Shown piece after piece: positions 8,182-16,026 of a DNA stretch of 64,000 bases. The notes beneath the pieces are model-generated. The model made no database searches, had not been told where the DNA came from, and saw nothing but the letters and a program-made list of their open reading frames with translations. The DNA lies in NCBI GenBank assembly GCA_002350105.1, contig DEDT01000052.1:1-64000 (forward strand). Reading direction: 5' to 3'. The DNA comes from Selenomonadaceae bacterium UBA2897 (GTDB lineage Bacteria > Bacillota > Negativicutes > Selenomonadales > Selenomonadaceae). Positions within the stretch are counted from its first letter, which is position 1. Each line of letters opens with the position of its first letter. A program made the position numbers and the translations under genes.

Positions 8182-9347
8182 GGCATTGCCCTCGTCAGCG
8201 GCTGCCAATCCTGATAGACGGGCTGGTAGCCCTCGTCATAGAGCATCTGCGCCATCTCGGCCGCCGTCCGCGTATCATTGATATCGAACTGGCTTTCCTC
8301 ATCCTTCTCTGCCTCCAGGCCGCCCACGGCCGTGGAGGAACTGCCGGACATCTTCGTGACGCCAAGATAGACGAGATGATTGCGCATTTCGCGGCTCTCG
8401 CGCGTCGAGACCGTGATGCCCGCCCGCGGCATGAAGAGGCGGAATGCGAGGATATACTGCACGAGACCCGTATCATCGATGGGGCTGCGCGCCTGGAAGC
8501 CGGCCACGCAGGGACGCAGCCGCGGCGTGGAAATGGCCACCTCGATGTCCTTGTATTTATGCTGCAGATAGTCAGCGTGAATGCCCGTGAAGAACGCCTC
8601 GCGCCGCCAGTTCGTCAGGCCGAGCAGTGCCCCCAGGCCGATGGTGCGCATGCCTGCGCGGGCCGCCCGCTCCGGCGCATCCAGACGGAACGCATAGTTA
8701 CTCTTGGGCCCGAAAGGATGAAGCGGCGCATAGGCCTCTTCATCATAGCACTCCTGAAACATCGTCATGCCATCAGCGCCCGCCTCGACCATCTGGCGGT
8801 AGTCCGCCTCCGTCAGGGAATAGACCTCCAGGCTGACGCTCGCAAAGATATCACGCAGCACCGCCACGGCCTCGCGAATATATTCCGGCGAGCTGAATTT
8901 CGGCGACTCGCCCGTGAGCACGAGCACCGATTCGAGGCCCGTCGTCTCCTTGATGTGCCGGCCCCAGGCGCGGATCTCCTCCATATCCAGCTGACGCCGC
9001 ACGATTTTCTCACCCTGATGAAAGCCGCAGTAGACACAGCCATTTTCACAGTAATTCGCGATGTACATCGGCGTGAAAAGCTGCATGACATAGCCGAAGT
9101 TCCGCACGGACTCGCGATGTGCCCGCTGGGCCATGGGCTCCAGATACTGCGCGGCGCAGGGCGAGAGCAAGGTCAGATAATCCTCCCGATTCAGCACGGG
9201 CTTGGCCAGCACCCGTTCCACATCGGCAGGCTGCACGCCCTGCAAAAAAGCATCGCAATCAAAGTCCGCATAGCTTCTGACCACATCGAGGAATTGCCCG
9301 CGCTTAGCGGCAGCTGCGAGCTCATCCGCCATCATCCGCTCATCCAT
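8178..9347 (-). CDS. thiH: 2-iminoacetate synthase (radical SAM tyrosine lyase)
   Basis: Cleaves tyrosine with SAM to give dehydroglycine for thiazole formation; it is oxygen-sensitive, unlike the glycine oxidase ThiO of aerobes. The 389-residue protein has the CxxxCxxC cluster motif in NYCENGCVYCGF, plus LTGESPKFSSPEYI, TMFQECYDEEAY and YALLGLTNWRREAF-like segments of the ThiH family (here ALLGLTNWRREAFF). The start overlaps the end of thiG by 8 bases. Confidence 0.95.
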   Translation of the reverse strand: MDERMMADELAAAAKRGQFLDVVRSYADFDCDAFLQGVQPADVERVLAKPVLNREDYLTLLSPCAAQYLEPMAQRAHRESVRNFGYVMQLFTPMYIANYCENGCVYCGFHQGEKIVRRQLDMEEIRAWGRHIKETTGLESVLVLTGESPKFSSPEYIREAVAVLRDIFASVSLEVYSLTEADYRQMVEAGADGMTMFQECYDEEAYAPLHPFGPKSNYAFRLDAPERAARAGMRTIGLGALLGLTNWRREAFFTGIHADYLQHKYKDIEVAISTPRLRPCVAGFQARSPIDDTGLVQYILAFRLFMPRAGITVSTRESREMRNHLVYLGVTKMSGSSSTAVGGLEAEKDEESQFDINDTRTAAEMAQMLYDEGYQPVYQDWQPLTRAMP

Positions 9348-10152
9348 GCACGGCCACCTCCTCGTGTGGCATATGCAGGAAGCCAGTCAGTGGGGAAGAA
9401 GCACTGGCCTCGCCGCTGAGCACGCGGCCCGGACGTGCCAGATACGCCTGCCGTCCTGCCGCCACGGCCAGCTTAAAGGCTGCGGCCATCTGCACGGGAT
9501 CGCCCGCCACTGCGACCGCTGTATTGACCAGTACGGCATCCGCGCCCATCTCCATGGCCTCACAGGCCTCCGATGGCTTGCCAATGCCCGCATCGACGAC
9601 GATGGGCACATCGATTTCCTCAATGAGGATGCGTAAGAGCTCCCGCGTGCGCAGGCCGCGATTGCTGCCGATGGGGGCAGCCAGCGGCATGACCGCCGCC
9701 GCCCCTGCCTCCACGAGACGCGTGGCGGTGCCGAGGTCCGGATTGATATAGGGCAGGACGGTGAAGCCCTCCTTGACCAGCTGCTCCGTCGCCTTGACCG
9801 TCTCGAAATTATCCGGCATCAGGTAGCGGTTGTCGCTGATGACCTCGACCTTGATCCAGTTGCCGCAGCCCATGGCTTTGGCCAGATGCGCGATGCGCAC
9901 CGCTTCCCGCGCCGTGCGGGCACCGGAGGTATTCGGCATAAAGGTGATATCCCGCGGCATATAGCTGAGGATATTCTCCTGCGGGAAATCCGGATCCGCC
10001 CGCCGCAGGGCCGTCGTCACCACCTGTGCCCCGGATGCCTGCACGGCCTTCTGCATCAGTGCATACGTGCGGAACTTGCCCGTGCCCAAAAATAACCGGC
10101 TGATGAATTCCTGTCCACCGAGCCGCAGTGTGTCCTTTACCTGCTTATCCAT
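9340..10152 (-). CDS. thiG: Thiazole synthase
   Basis: Builds thiazole phosphate from DXP, dehydroglycine and ThiS thiocarboxylate. The 270-residue barrel has SRLFLGTGKF, the Schiff-base lysine region NWIKVEVI, AAVMPLAAPIGSNRGL, VVDAGIGKPSEACEAMEMGADAVLVNTA. Its ATG overlaps the thiS stop in TGATG. The C-terminal eight bases overlap thiH. Confidence 0.96.
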   Translation of the reverse strand: MDKQVKDTLRLGGQEFISRLFLGTGKFRTYALMQKAVQASGAQVVTTALRRADPDFPQENILSYMPRDITFMPNTSGARTAREAVRIAHLAKAMGCGNWIKVEVISDNRYLMPDNFETVKATEQLVKEGFTVLPYINPDLGTATRLVEAGAAAVMPLAAPIGSNRGLRTRELLRILIEEIDVPIVVDAGIGKPSEACEAMEMGADAVLVNTAVAVAGDPVQMAAAFKLAVAAGRQAYLARPGRVLSGEASASSPLTGFLHMPHEEVAVHG

Positions 10153-10355
10153 CAGCAGCCGCCTCCCATAAATTGTACGATCTCAATCACATCATCCGTT
10201 GCCAGCTGCACATCCCTCCAGGCCTCGCCGGACACAATCTCCTCATTGCGCTCCACAACGACGGACCCCGGACGAAAGCCGCAATCCGCCACCAAATCGG
10301 CAACGGTACTGCCAGCCGCCAGCTCTTTTTCCTGGCCATTTACCATCAGGTGCAT
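10152..10355 (-). CDS. thiS: Sulfur carrier protein ThiS, with an extra C-terminal Cys
   Basis: 67-residue ubiquitin-like carrier that delivers sulfur as a C-terminal thiocarboxylate to ThiG. It begins MHLMVNGQEKELAAGSTVADL. The usual terminus is Gly-Gly; here the last codons are ATG GGA GGC GGC TGC TGA, giving MGGGC. The extra Cys would have to be removed or bypassed before activation. No thiF adenylyltransferase is in this cluster. It is the first gene after the TPP riboswitch. Confidence 0.92.
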   Translation of the reverse strand: MHLMVNGQEKELAAGSTVADLVADCGFRPGSVVVERNEEIVSGEAWRDVQLATDDVIEIVQFMGGGC

Positions 10356-10401
10356 TCACATCTCTCCTCTGTCAATAATTCTCGATAGCTGAGGGCGGAC
10401 G

Positions 10402-10440
10402 CGAAAAAGCGCCTGCCACCGTATAGGCGACAGGCGCTGG
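10402..10440 (-). terminator. Intrinsic terminator of the TPP riboswitch
   Basis: Minus strand: GCGCCTG ... CAGGCGC stem followed by TTTTTC. It lies between the aptamer and thiS, so it is the likely expression platform: bound TPP would favour termination. Confidence 0.88.
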
Positions 10441-10476
10441 TACAAATCAACAAAACATCTGTATCCACGTCAGATT

Positions 10477-10572
10477 GCATGCCTACGCGAGCATTATCCC
10501 GATCAGGTCAGGTCATGTGCTGGAGGCATACACCCCATAGCCATTTCTCAGCCGCAATCCAACGGCTCCCTT
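10477..10572 (-). promoter_or_regulatory. TPP riboswitch (THI box) aptamer
   Basis: The minus strand contains the conserved THI-box blocks in order: GGCTGAGAAA (pyrimidine side), GGGGTG, ACCTGATCGGGATAATG and CTCGCGTAGG. A terminator and the thiSGHE genes follow directly. It senses thiamine pyrophosphate and should turn the operon off. Confidence 0.95.
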
Positions 10573-10586
10573 GCTATCTGTAACGT

Positions 10587-10615
10587 ATTGTACCGCTTTT
10601 ATATACAGTTGTCAA
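10587..10615 (-). promoter_or_regulatory. Promoter for the thiSGHE operon
   Basis: Minus strand: perfect TTGACA (10610-10615), 17-base spacer, TACAAT (10587-10592), just upstream of the aptamer. Confidence 0.88.
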
Positions 10616-10667
10616 ACGAAAACATCTTAATTTGCGGAACGGTCAAGTTCCAGCCAAACAGATACGT

Positions 10668-12140
10668 TTAGAATTTAAACTTTGCCGACTCCTGCTGCAG
10701 GTGCTCTGCCATCTTCGCGAGATTCTGGCTCGAGGCGGCGATTTCCTGCATCGAGGCCGACTGTTCTTCCGTCGCAGCCGAGATGGAAGCAATGTTCTCC
10801 GTAACCTTTTCCGTAGCCTGCTCGACGGCTTCCGAGCCCTTCAGCACGGCATGGCTGGCATCGGCAACGGCAGATGCCCGCTGGGCCGATTCCTTGACGA
10901 GCTGGTCCACCTTCGCCACATGGGTCGTAATCTCCCGGAACATCTCGCCAGCCTTGGTCATGACCTCGCTGCCGGAACGAACTTCCTCGACACCGGCCTG
11001 CATCGACTCGACCGCACGGCCGGTTACGCTCTGCACGCTCTTGATGGTCTCCGAGATCTCGGCAGCCGCCTCGCTGGACTGCTCCGCCAGCTTGCGCACT
11101 TCGTCGGCAACCACGGAGAAGCCGCGGCCGGCTTCTCCTGCACGCGCCGCTTCTATGGCCGCATTGAGGGCCAGCAGATTCGTCTGCTCCGCGATGCTCT
11201 GAATCGTCAGGATGATCTCGCCGATATGCTCAGAATTCTTGCTGAGGTCCGCCACCGCCTGAGCCGACTGCTCCGACGTCGCACGGATCTTCTGCATCTC
11301 ACACACGGCATCCTCGATGGCCTTGCCGCCGGCTTTAGCGGCCTCGCCAGCCTGGCCCGACGACTGGCTGATCGTCTCCGACGACTCCGCAATGCCGCGC
11401 ACATCGCCAGCCATCTGGCGGATGTTGGCTACGACGTCGTTCAGCGTCTTCGACTGCGTATCCGACGACTCCGCGATATCCGAAACGCGCTCGGCCACAT
11501 GCGTAATCGTCTGGGCGACCTGCTCAACGCCCTGCGACATCTGTTCCGAAGCCTGCGAAACTTCATCCGAGCTGCCCTTGATCTGCTTCAGCAGCGTGCG
11601 CAGATGCCCCGTCATCGCATGGAAGGAGGTCGCGAGATGGCCGATCTCATCATCGGTATCCACGACGATAGAGGACTCGCGCAGATCGCCATCGGCAATG
11701 CTGCCCGCCGCCGTCTCGAGCCCGCGCAGCGGATGCACGATAAGGTTCGAGAGGCCAAGCGTAGCAAAGAAAATCAGCACCAGTGCCACGATGAGGCCGA
11801 GCGCCAGCGCGATGCGGATATGCTGCACGCTCGCGAGCACCTGGGAACGATCGACGATCGTCAGGTACTGATAGCCCGTCGTCTGGGACTGATAGACGTT
11901 CACGAATTTTGCCGTACCATCGAGGTCGACTTCCTGCAGGCCCTTCTTACCGGTATCGATGCCCGAAAGATCGCCGAGGTCTGCCTCGCTGAGTTTCGTA
12001 AAGGCCTTATCCGGATGCTTCGGATCGGCGATGATGACGCCGTTCTTGTCGAGCACCATGAAATAGCCCGTTTCGCCGAGTTTGATGCCCGAAATCATAT
12101 CCGTCATGACCGGCAGGTCGATGTTGAGGCCCAGTACCAA
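10668..12140 (-). CDS. Methyl-accepting chemotaxis protein, N-terminally truncated
   Basis: 490 residues readable from a TTG at 12140. Residues 1-100 match only the distal half of a Cache sensor (LGLNIDLPVMTDMISGIKLG, GYFMVLDKNGVIIADP). One membrane helix follows (about 107-130), then HAMP and the signalling domain with the tip EQTNLLALNAAIEAARAGEAG (interaction site for CheA/CheW) and a predicted coiled coil to the end. A normal receptor has a second N-terminal helix and a full Cache domain. Here those are missing and the next bases upstream belong to an unrelated AT-rich remnant. Probably not a working membrane receptor; likely a pseudogene fragment. Confidence 0.8.
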   Translation of the reverse strand: MVLGLNIDLPVMTDMISGIKLGETGYFMVLDKNGVIIADPKHPDKAFTKLSEADLGDLSGIDTGKKGLQEVDLDGTAKFVNVYQSQTTGYQYLTIVDRSQVLASVQHIRIALALGLIVALVLIFFATLGLSNLIVHPLRGLETAAGSIADGDLRESSIVVDTDDEIGHLATSFHAMTGHLRTLLKQIKGSSDEVSQASEQMSQGVEQVAQTITHVAERVSDIAESSDTQSKTLNDVVANIRQMAGDVRGIAESSETISQSSGQAGEAAKAGGKAIEDAVCEMQKIRATSEQSAQAVADLSKNSEHIGEIILTIQSIAEQTNLLALNAAIEAARAGEAGRGFSVVADEVRKLAEQSSEAAAEISETIKSVQSVTGRAVESMQAGVEEVRSGSEVMTKAGEMFREITTHVAKVDQLVKESAQRASAVADASHAVLKGSEAVEQATEKVTENIASISAATEEQSASMQEIAASSQNLAKMAEHLQQESAKFKF

Positions 12141-12222
12141 TGTATTCCTCGCCTCGCACGGATTCTCCTGCCGCCGTGGGAAAAATCGTCAAAAATCACG
12201 CCCTACCCGCGCGGTTCGCTGC

Positions 12223-12372
12223 CTTGATAATGATTATGTCGTAGGATCTACATTCAACAGAACCAACGATCATTGGCAAAGTGCAAACCAAGCGGAAACT
12301 ATAGCTGTCTGGAATGCTATGAAACCCTATATGAAGGCAAAAGGCATTCCTTATACCGAGTCATGGAAATAG
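12223..12372 (+). pseudogene. C-terminal remnant of an unidentified gene
   Basis: Plus-strand reading runs LDNDYVVGSTFNRTNDHW and ends KGIPYTESWK at a TAG at 12370. The stretch is much more AT-rich than its surroundings and has the codon texture of a real protein end, while the same frame 5' of 12223 only shadows the truncated receptor. I do not recognise the family. A rearrangement joining two broken genes near 12190-12225 is the simplest reading. Confidence 0.5.
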
Positions 12373-12393
12373 ATACAGAAGGGAATAGAAACA

Positions 12394-12426
12394 AGAAACC
12401 GGGGGCAGTCGCCCCCGGTTTCCGTT
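12394..12426. terminator. Terminator after the ABC-F gene
   Basis: AAACCGGGGGC AGTC GCCCCCGGTTT, a GC-rich perfect stem next to short T-runs on both strands. It lies just past the ABC-F stop (minus) and past the remnant stop (plus). Confidence 0.75.
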
Positions 12427-12428
12427 TA

Positions 12429-13985
12429 TCAGACAATCATCGTCGTCCATTTCTCAATATTCCATACCTTATCGACCCAATCCTCGTAGAAATCCGGCTC
12501 GTGGGAGACGAGCAGTACGGTGCCTTTGTATTCGCGGATGGCGCGCTGCAGCTCCTTCTTTGCCTCGACGTCGAGGTGGTTCGTGGGCTCGTCGAGCACG
12601 AGCAGGTTCACGGGAGATTGCATGATTTTCGCGAGGCGCACCTTGGCCGCTTCGCCGCCCGAAAGAGCGAGCATCTTCGTCGTGATGTGCTCATTCGTGA
12701 GGCCGCAGGCCGCAAGGGCTGCGCGTACCTCGAACTGCGTGAGCCCCGGGTAGGCCTGCCAGAGTTCGTCAAGCGCCGTGTTCTGGTTGCCCGCCTTATC
12801 CTCCTGCTCGAAGTAGCCGACGGAGACGAACTCACCGCGCTCCACCGTGCCCGAGACGGGCGGAATCATGCCGAGCAGCGTCTTTAAAAGCGTCGACTTG
12901 CCGAGGCCGTTCGTGCCTCGAATCGCGATTTTCTGCCCACGCTCCACCTGCAGGTCCACGGGATTCGTCAGCGGCGTCTCGTAGCCGAGTACGAGTCGCT
13001 TCGCCTCCAGCACGAAGCGCGAGGGCGTGCGGTCCAGCTTGAAGTTGAAATGCGCCTTCGGCTTTTCCGTGCGCTTGGTCAGCAGCTCCATCTTGTCGAG
13101 CCGCTTTTGGCGGCTGTTCGCCATGCCGCGCGTCGCCACGCGGGCCTTGTTGCGCGCGATGAAATCCTTCTCTTTCGCAATTTCAGCCTGCTGGCGCTCG
13201 TAGGCCGCATCCTCCTGGCGCCGCTTCAGCGCCGCCATTTCCTCGAATTTCTCGTAGCTGCCCGTATAGCGCGTGAGCTGCAGGTTATCCACATGCCAGA
13301 TTACGTTCGTGATCGCATTGAGGAAAGGCACGTCATGGGAGACGACGATAAAGGCGTTCTCGTAGTCCTGCAGATAGCGCGTGAGCCAGGCGATGTGCTC
13401 CTGGTCGAGGTAGTTCGTCGGCTCGTCGAGAATCAGGATTTCGGGATTCTCCAGCAGGAGCTTCGTGAGCAGTACCTTCGTGCGCTGGCCGCCCGAGAGC
13501 TCGTCCACCTTGCGCTCGAGGCCGATATCGCGCAGGCCGAGGCCGCCCGCCACCTCCTCGATACGCGCATCAATGGTGTAGTAGCTGCCCGCATCCAGTA
13601 CATCCTGGATAGCCGCCGTCTCCTGCATCATCTTATCCATTTCCTCAGGCGACGCCTCGCCCATCTTGTCATAGAGCGCGAGCATCTCCTGCTCCAGTTT
13701 CGTCATGTCATCGAAGGCCGTGCGCAGCACCTCGCGGATGGTCATGCCCGGCGTCAGCGAAGCATGCTGGTCGAGATAGCCCACTTTCGTGCGCCGCGCC
13801 CACTCCACGGTGCCCGCGTCCGGCGTCATGCGCCCCGTGATGATAGCGAGGAACGTCGACTTGCCCTCGCCGTTCGCCCCCACGAGGGCCACGTGTTCCC
13901 CTTTCAGCAGGCGGAACGAAACATCCTCGAAGATCTCCCGCCCGCCGTAACTGTGCGAAAGATGTGACACCGTTAAAACGCTCAT
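12429..13985 (-). CDS. ABC-F family ATPase
   Basis: 518 residues with two ABC domains and no membrane segments, typical of ribosome-associated ABC-F proteins (translation factors or antibiotic protection). Domain 1 has Walker A GANGEGKST, signature LSGGQRTK and Walker B ILDEPTNYLD. A charged linker about 250-320 (RRQEDAAYERQQAEIAKEKDF) follows. Domain 2 has GTNGLGKST, LSGGEAAK and LVLDEPTNHLD. GGAGG precedes the ATG. The subgroup (YkpA/YbiT-like) is inferred from length and linker; no resistance role is evident. Confidence 0.93.
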   Translation of the reverse strand: MSVLTVSHLSHSYGGREIFEDVSFRLLKGEHVALVGANGEGKSTFLAIITGRMTPDAGTVEWARRTKVGYLDQHASLTPGMTIREVLRTAFDDMTKLEQEMLALYDKMGEASPEEMDKMMQETAAIQDVLDAGSYYTIDARIEEVAGGLGLRDIGLERKVDELSGGQRTKVLLTKLLLENPEILILDEPTNYLDQEHIAWLTRYLQDYENAFIVVSHDVPFLNAITNVIWHVDNLQLTRYTGSYEKFEEMAALKRRQEDAAYERQQAEIAKEKDFIARNKARVATRGMANSRQKRLDKMELLTKRTEKPKAHFNFKLDRTPSRFVLEAKRLVLGYETPLTNPVDLQVERGQKIAIRGTNGLGKSTLLKTLLGMIPPVSGTVERGEFVSVGYFEQEDKAGNQNTALDELWQAYPGLTQFEVRAALAACGLTNEHITTKMLALSGGEAAKVRLAKIMQSPVNLLVLDEPTNHLDVEAKKELQRAIREYKGTVLLVSHEPDFYEDWVDKVWNIEKWTTMIV

Positions 13986-14026
13986 GCATTACCTCCATAT
14001 CAAAAGAACTTCTTCAGATTCAAAAT

Positions 14027-14962
14027 TCAGCGTGCTGCCTGATAAATTTCATAGCCCAGCAGGAAAAAGGGGATGATCAGGCAAAGGGCACCGAACAGAT
14101 TGCCGATAAAGCCGAAGAGCGGCAAAATGAGGCCGCCGAGCGTCAGGATGCCCCAGACGAAGGGCAGGAACCAGACGGACCAGCCATCGCTGACATGCAC
14201 CGCCGCTTTTTCCTTCGCCTCAATGGCCACTGTCCTGACCTCAGAGCTCCCCCACTGCTTTTTCGCGAGCAATAGCATGCCGATGGTACCGGCGGCCATA
14301 AAGATAAGCATCCAGATGGCCCAAAGCACGCGCAGCAGGAAGATGTCGTGATTGTGCAGGTGAATCGCCAGCATGAACTGCGTGAGCTGCATGCCGATAC
14401 CGGCGTCAGCGCCGACCTTAAGCGCCATGCCGCCCGTACCGAAAGCACCGCCGCCCGTCGCCATGATCTGCGGGCTGACGCTGCCCGACATGATGAGGAT
14501 AAAGAACACGGCAATCCATGCGCCGGAGAAGCAGAGAAGGACGCCCCAGACGGCCGCCATGGCCGAGAGTTCCTGATGCAGGAACGTCACCCAGTAACGG
14601 TGACTTAGCCTGCCCGTGCGCCGCGCCTGCTCGCGCATAGCATGACAGGAGAGCGCGTGGGGCCGATAGATGAGCAGGCCCGAGACGATCATCACCACGC
14701 AGACCAGTGAGAAAAGCCCCGCGAGGAAATAGCCGCTGATGCCCGTGTTGCCGCCAAGCGCCAGATGCGTGTGCAGGATATGCATCACGTACATGAGCAG
14801 TCCCGCCAGCGGGTTCGTCTGCGTCATGGCCGAGAGCTCTGGCCGGAAGGTCAGCACTGTACCGCTGATGCTGAGGATGAGGAAAAACAGGAAACCGAAG
14901 ATGCTCGCGAGCTGGTGCAGCTCACGCCACTCCTTATACTTGCCCTTTGCGATAACAACCAC
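14027..14962 (-). CDS. PepSY-associated transmembrane protein
   Basis: 311 residues with about seven hydrophobic helices. The N-terminus WRELHQLASIFGFLFFLILSISG is the hallmark of PepSY-TM proteins, many of which sit near iron uptake or redox genes. Histidines recur in membrane segments (HILHTHL, HRYWVTFLHQE, IHLHNHD), which could bind a metal or heme. The start is a GTG at 14962 with only a weak AAAGAGA before it. No partner gene is nearby, so the function is open. Confidence 0.75.
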   Translation of the reverse strand: MVVIAKGKYKEWRELHQLASIFGFLFFLILSISGTVLTFRPELSAMTQTNPLAGLLMYVMHILHTHLALGGNTGISGYFLAGLFSLVCVVMIVSGLLIYRPHALSCHAMREQARRTGRLSHRYWVTFLHQELSAMAAVWGVLLCFSGAWIAVFFILIMSGSVSPQIMATGGGAFGTGGMALKVGADAGIGMQLTQFMLAIHLHNHDIFLLRVLWAIWMLIFMAAGTIGMLLLAKKQWGSSEVRTVAIEAKEKAAVHVSDGWSVWFLPFVWGILTLGGLILPLFGFIGNLFGALCLIIPFFLLGYEIYQAAR

Positions 14963-15052
14963 TCTCTTTCTTTGCCGCCTGCATGGCGGTATATTTTCTC
15001 CAGTCTAGCATAAAAAGCGCACCTGACCTGTGACAAAAGCGGTTGACAGACC

Positions 15053-15817
15053 TTATGCCTCCACGGGGGCAAAGAATTCGATGACCGTATGAATCGCCAT
15101 ATCCATGAGCTTCGGGTCGCGGAACGGATGGTCGGCGCCCTCGACAGGGATGAACTCGATGACGTTGTTCTCTGCGAACTGCTGCGAATCCCCGATGGGC
15201 ACAGTCGTGTCCGCCGTGCCGTGCAGGATGAGCATGTTGTCGGCCCAGTCGAAATACTCGTACTGCCGCACATCGCCCTCTTTGAGGTCGTCGAGCAGCT
15301 GCTGGTCGATCTTCATCTTGCGCTGGAAGCCCACCATGACTTCCTTGCCCTTGGCGAGCTTCTTCTGGTCGTCCGCCGGGACGTTCTTTTGCATCAGCTC
15401 GTACATGCGCAGGCCGGGGCAGCGCAGGGCCACCTTCGCGAAGGGATTGCAAAAGTCGTGCAGATAACGAAGCGTGAGATAGCCGCCGAAGCTCACGGAA
15501 TAGATGAGCAGCGTCTGCGCCTTGAGCTGCTCTTTGGCATAGTCCACCACGAGCTTCAGGTACTCCAGGCATTCGCTGAGCACGAGCTTCTTGCGCGCGT
15601 CCTGCCCGTGACAGGGCCAATCGAAGCAGATGACCGCATCCGTCTTGTACTTCGCGGTCTCTTTCTCAGCAAAGCGCGTAATATTGCCCACATCCTTGCT
15701 GCTGCCGAAACCATGCGTGCAGATCACGACGCGCGGATAGCTGCGCGCCTCGCTGTGCGCAATCAGGCGGCAGCGAACGCTGTAACCTTCCTCATTGATA
15801 TCGAAATGCTTTTCCAA
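15053..15817 (-). CDS. Alpha/beta hydrolase (serine hydrolase)
   Basis: 254 residues from the TTG at 15817, chosen because GGGGAGG lies nine bases upstream; the ATG at 15850 has no site. It shows the oxyanion segment THGFGSSKDVG, nucleophile elbow YSVSFGG (Ser109), acid in LHGTADTTVP and histidine in EGADHPF. No signal peptide, so probably cytoplasmic esterase or peptidase-like. It is divergent from cbiM. Confidence 0.85.
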   Translation of the reverse strand: MEKHFDINEEGYSVRCRLIAHSEARSYPRVVICTHGFGSSKDVGNITRFAEKETAKYKTDAVICFDWPCHGQDARKKLVLSECLEYLKLVVDYAKEQLKAQTLLIYSVSFGGYLTLRYLHDFCNPFAKVALRCPGLRMYELMQKNVPADDQKKLAKGKEVMVGFQRKMKIDQQLLDDLKEGDVRQYEYFDWADNMLILHGTADTTVPIGDSQQFAENNVIEFIPVEGADHPFRDPKLMDMAIHTVIEFFAPVEA

Positions 15818-15955
15818 AGCCCTTTGGCCTCCCCATTCATCATTTATCATTATCCGGGCAGGTAAATAAGCCGGATGATAATATCAGCTTCCTAAAAGTA
15901 TAAAAGGATTACCCGCCGCTGTCAATTTACGCCGCAGGGTATCCCCCTGGGAGGC

Positions 15956-15984
15956 TTACATTTGTGGACCGTTTCCGTTAGAAT
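15956..15984 (+). promoter_or_regulatory. Promoter for cbiMQO
   Basis: Plus strand: TTACAT (15956-15961), 17-base spacer, TAGAAT (15979-15984). Confidence 0.65.
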
Positions 15985-16026
15985 AAATATGTACGATTTC
16001 ATTATATTTATAGGAGCGTGAAGCAC

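Noticed and set aside
12082..12372. Whole 96-codon plus-strand ORF as a gene
   Set aside because: Its first half overlaps the chemoreceptor and has shadow composition. Only the part after about 12223 looks like coding sequence, so it was kept only as a remnant.
14940..15000. Short upstream peptide before the PepSY-TM gene (16 codons, starting in the GGAG region)
   Set aside because: It runs out of frame into the PepSY-TM start and has no features of a leader peptide; probably chance.
15850..16026. Cobalamin or NiCo riboswitch before cbiM
   Set aside because: No B12-box or NiCo consensus is visible, and the promoter lies within about 45 bases of the start, leaving no room for an aptamer.
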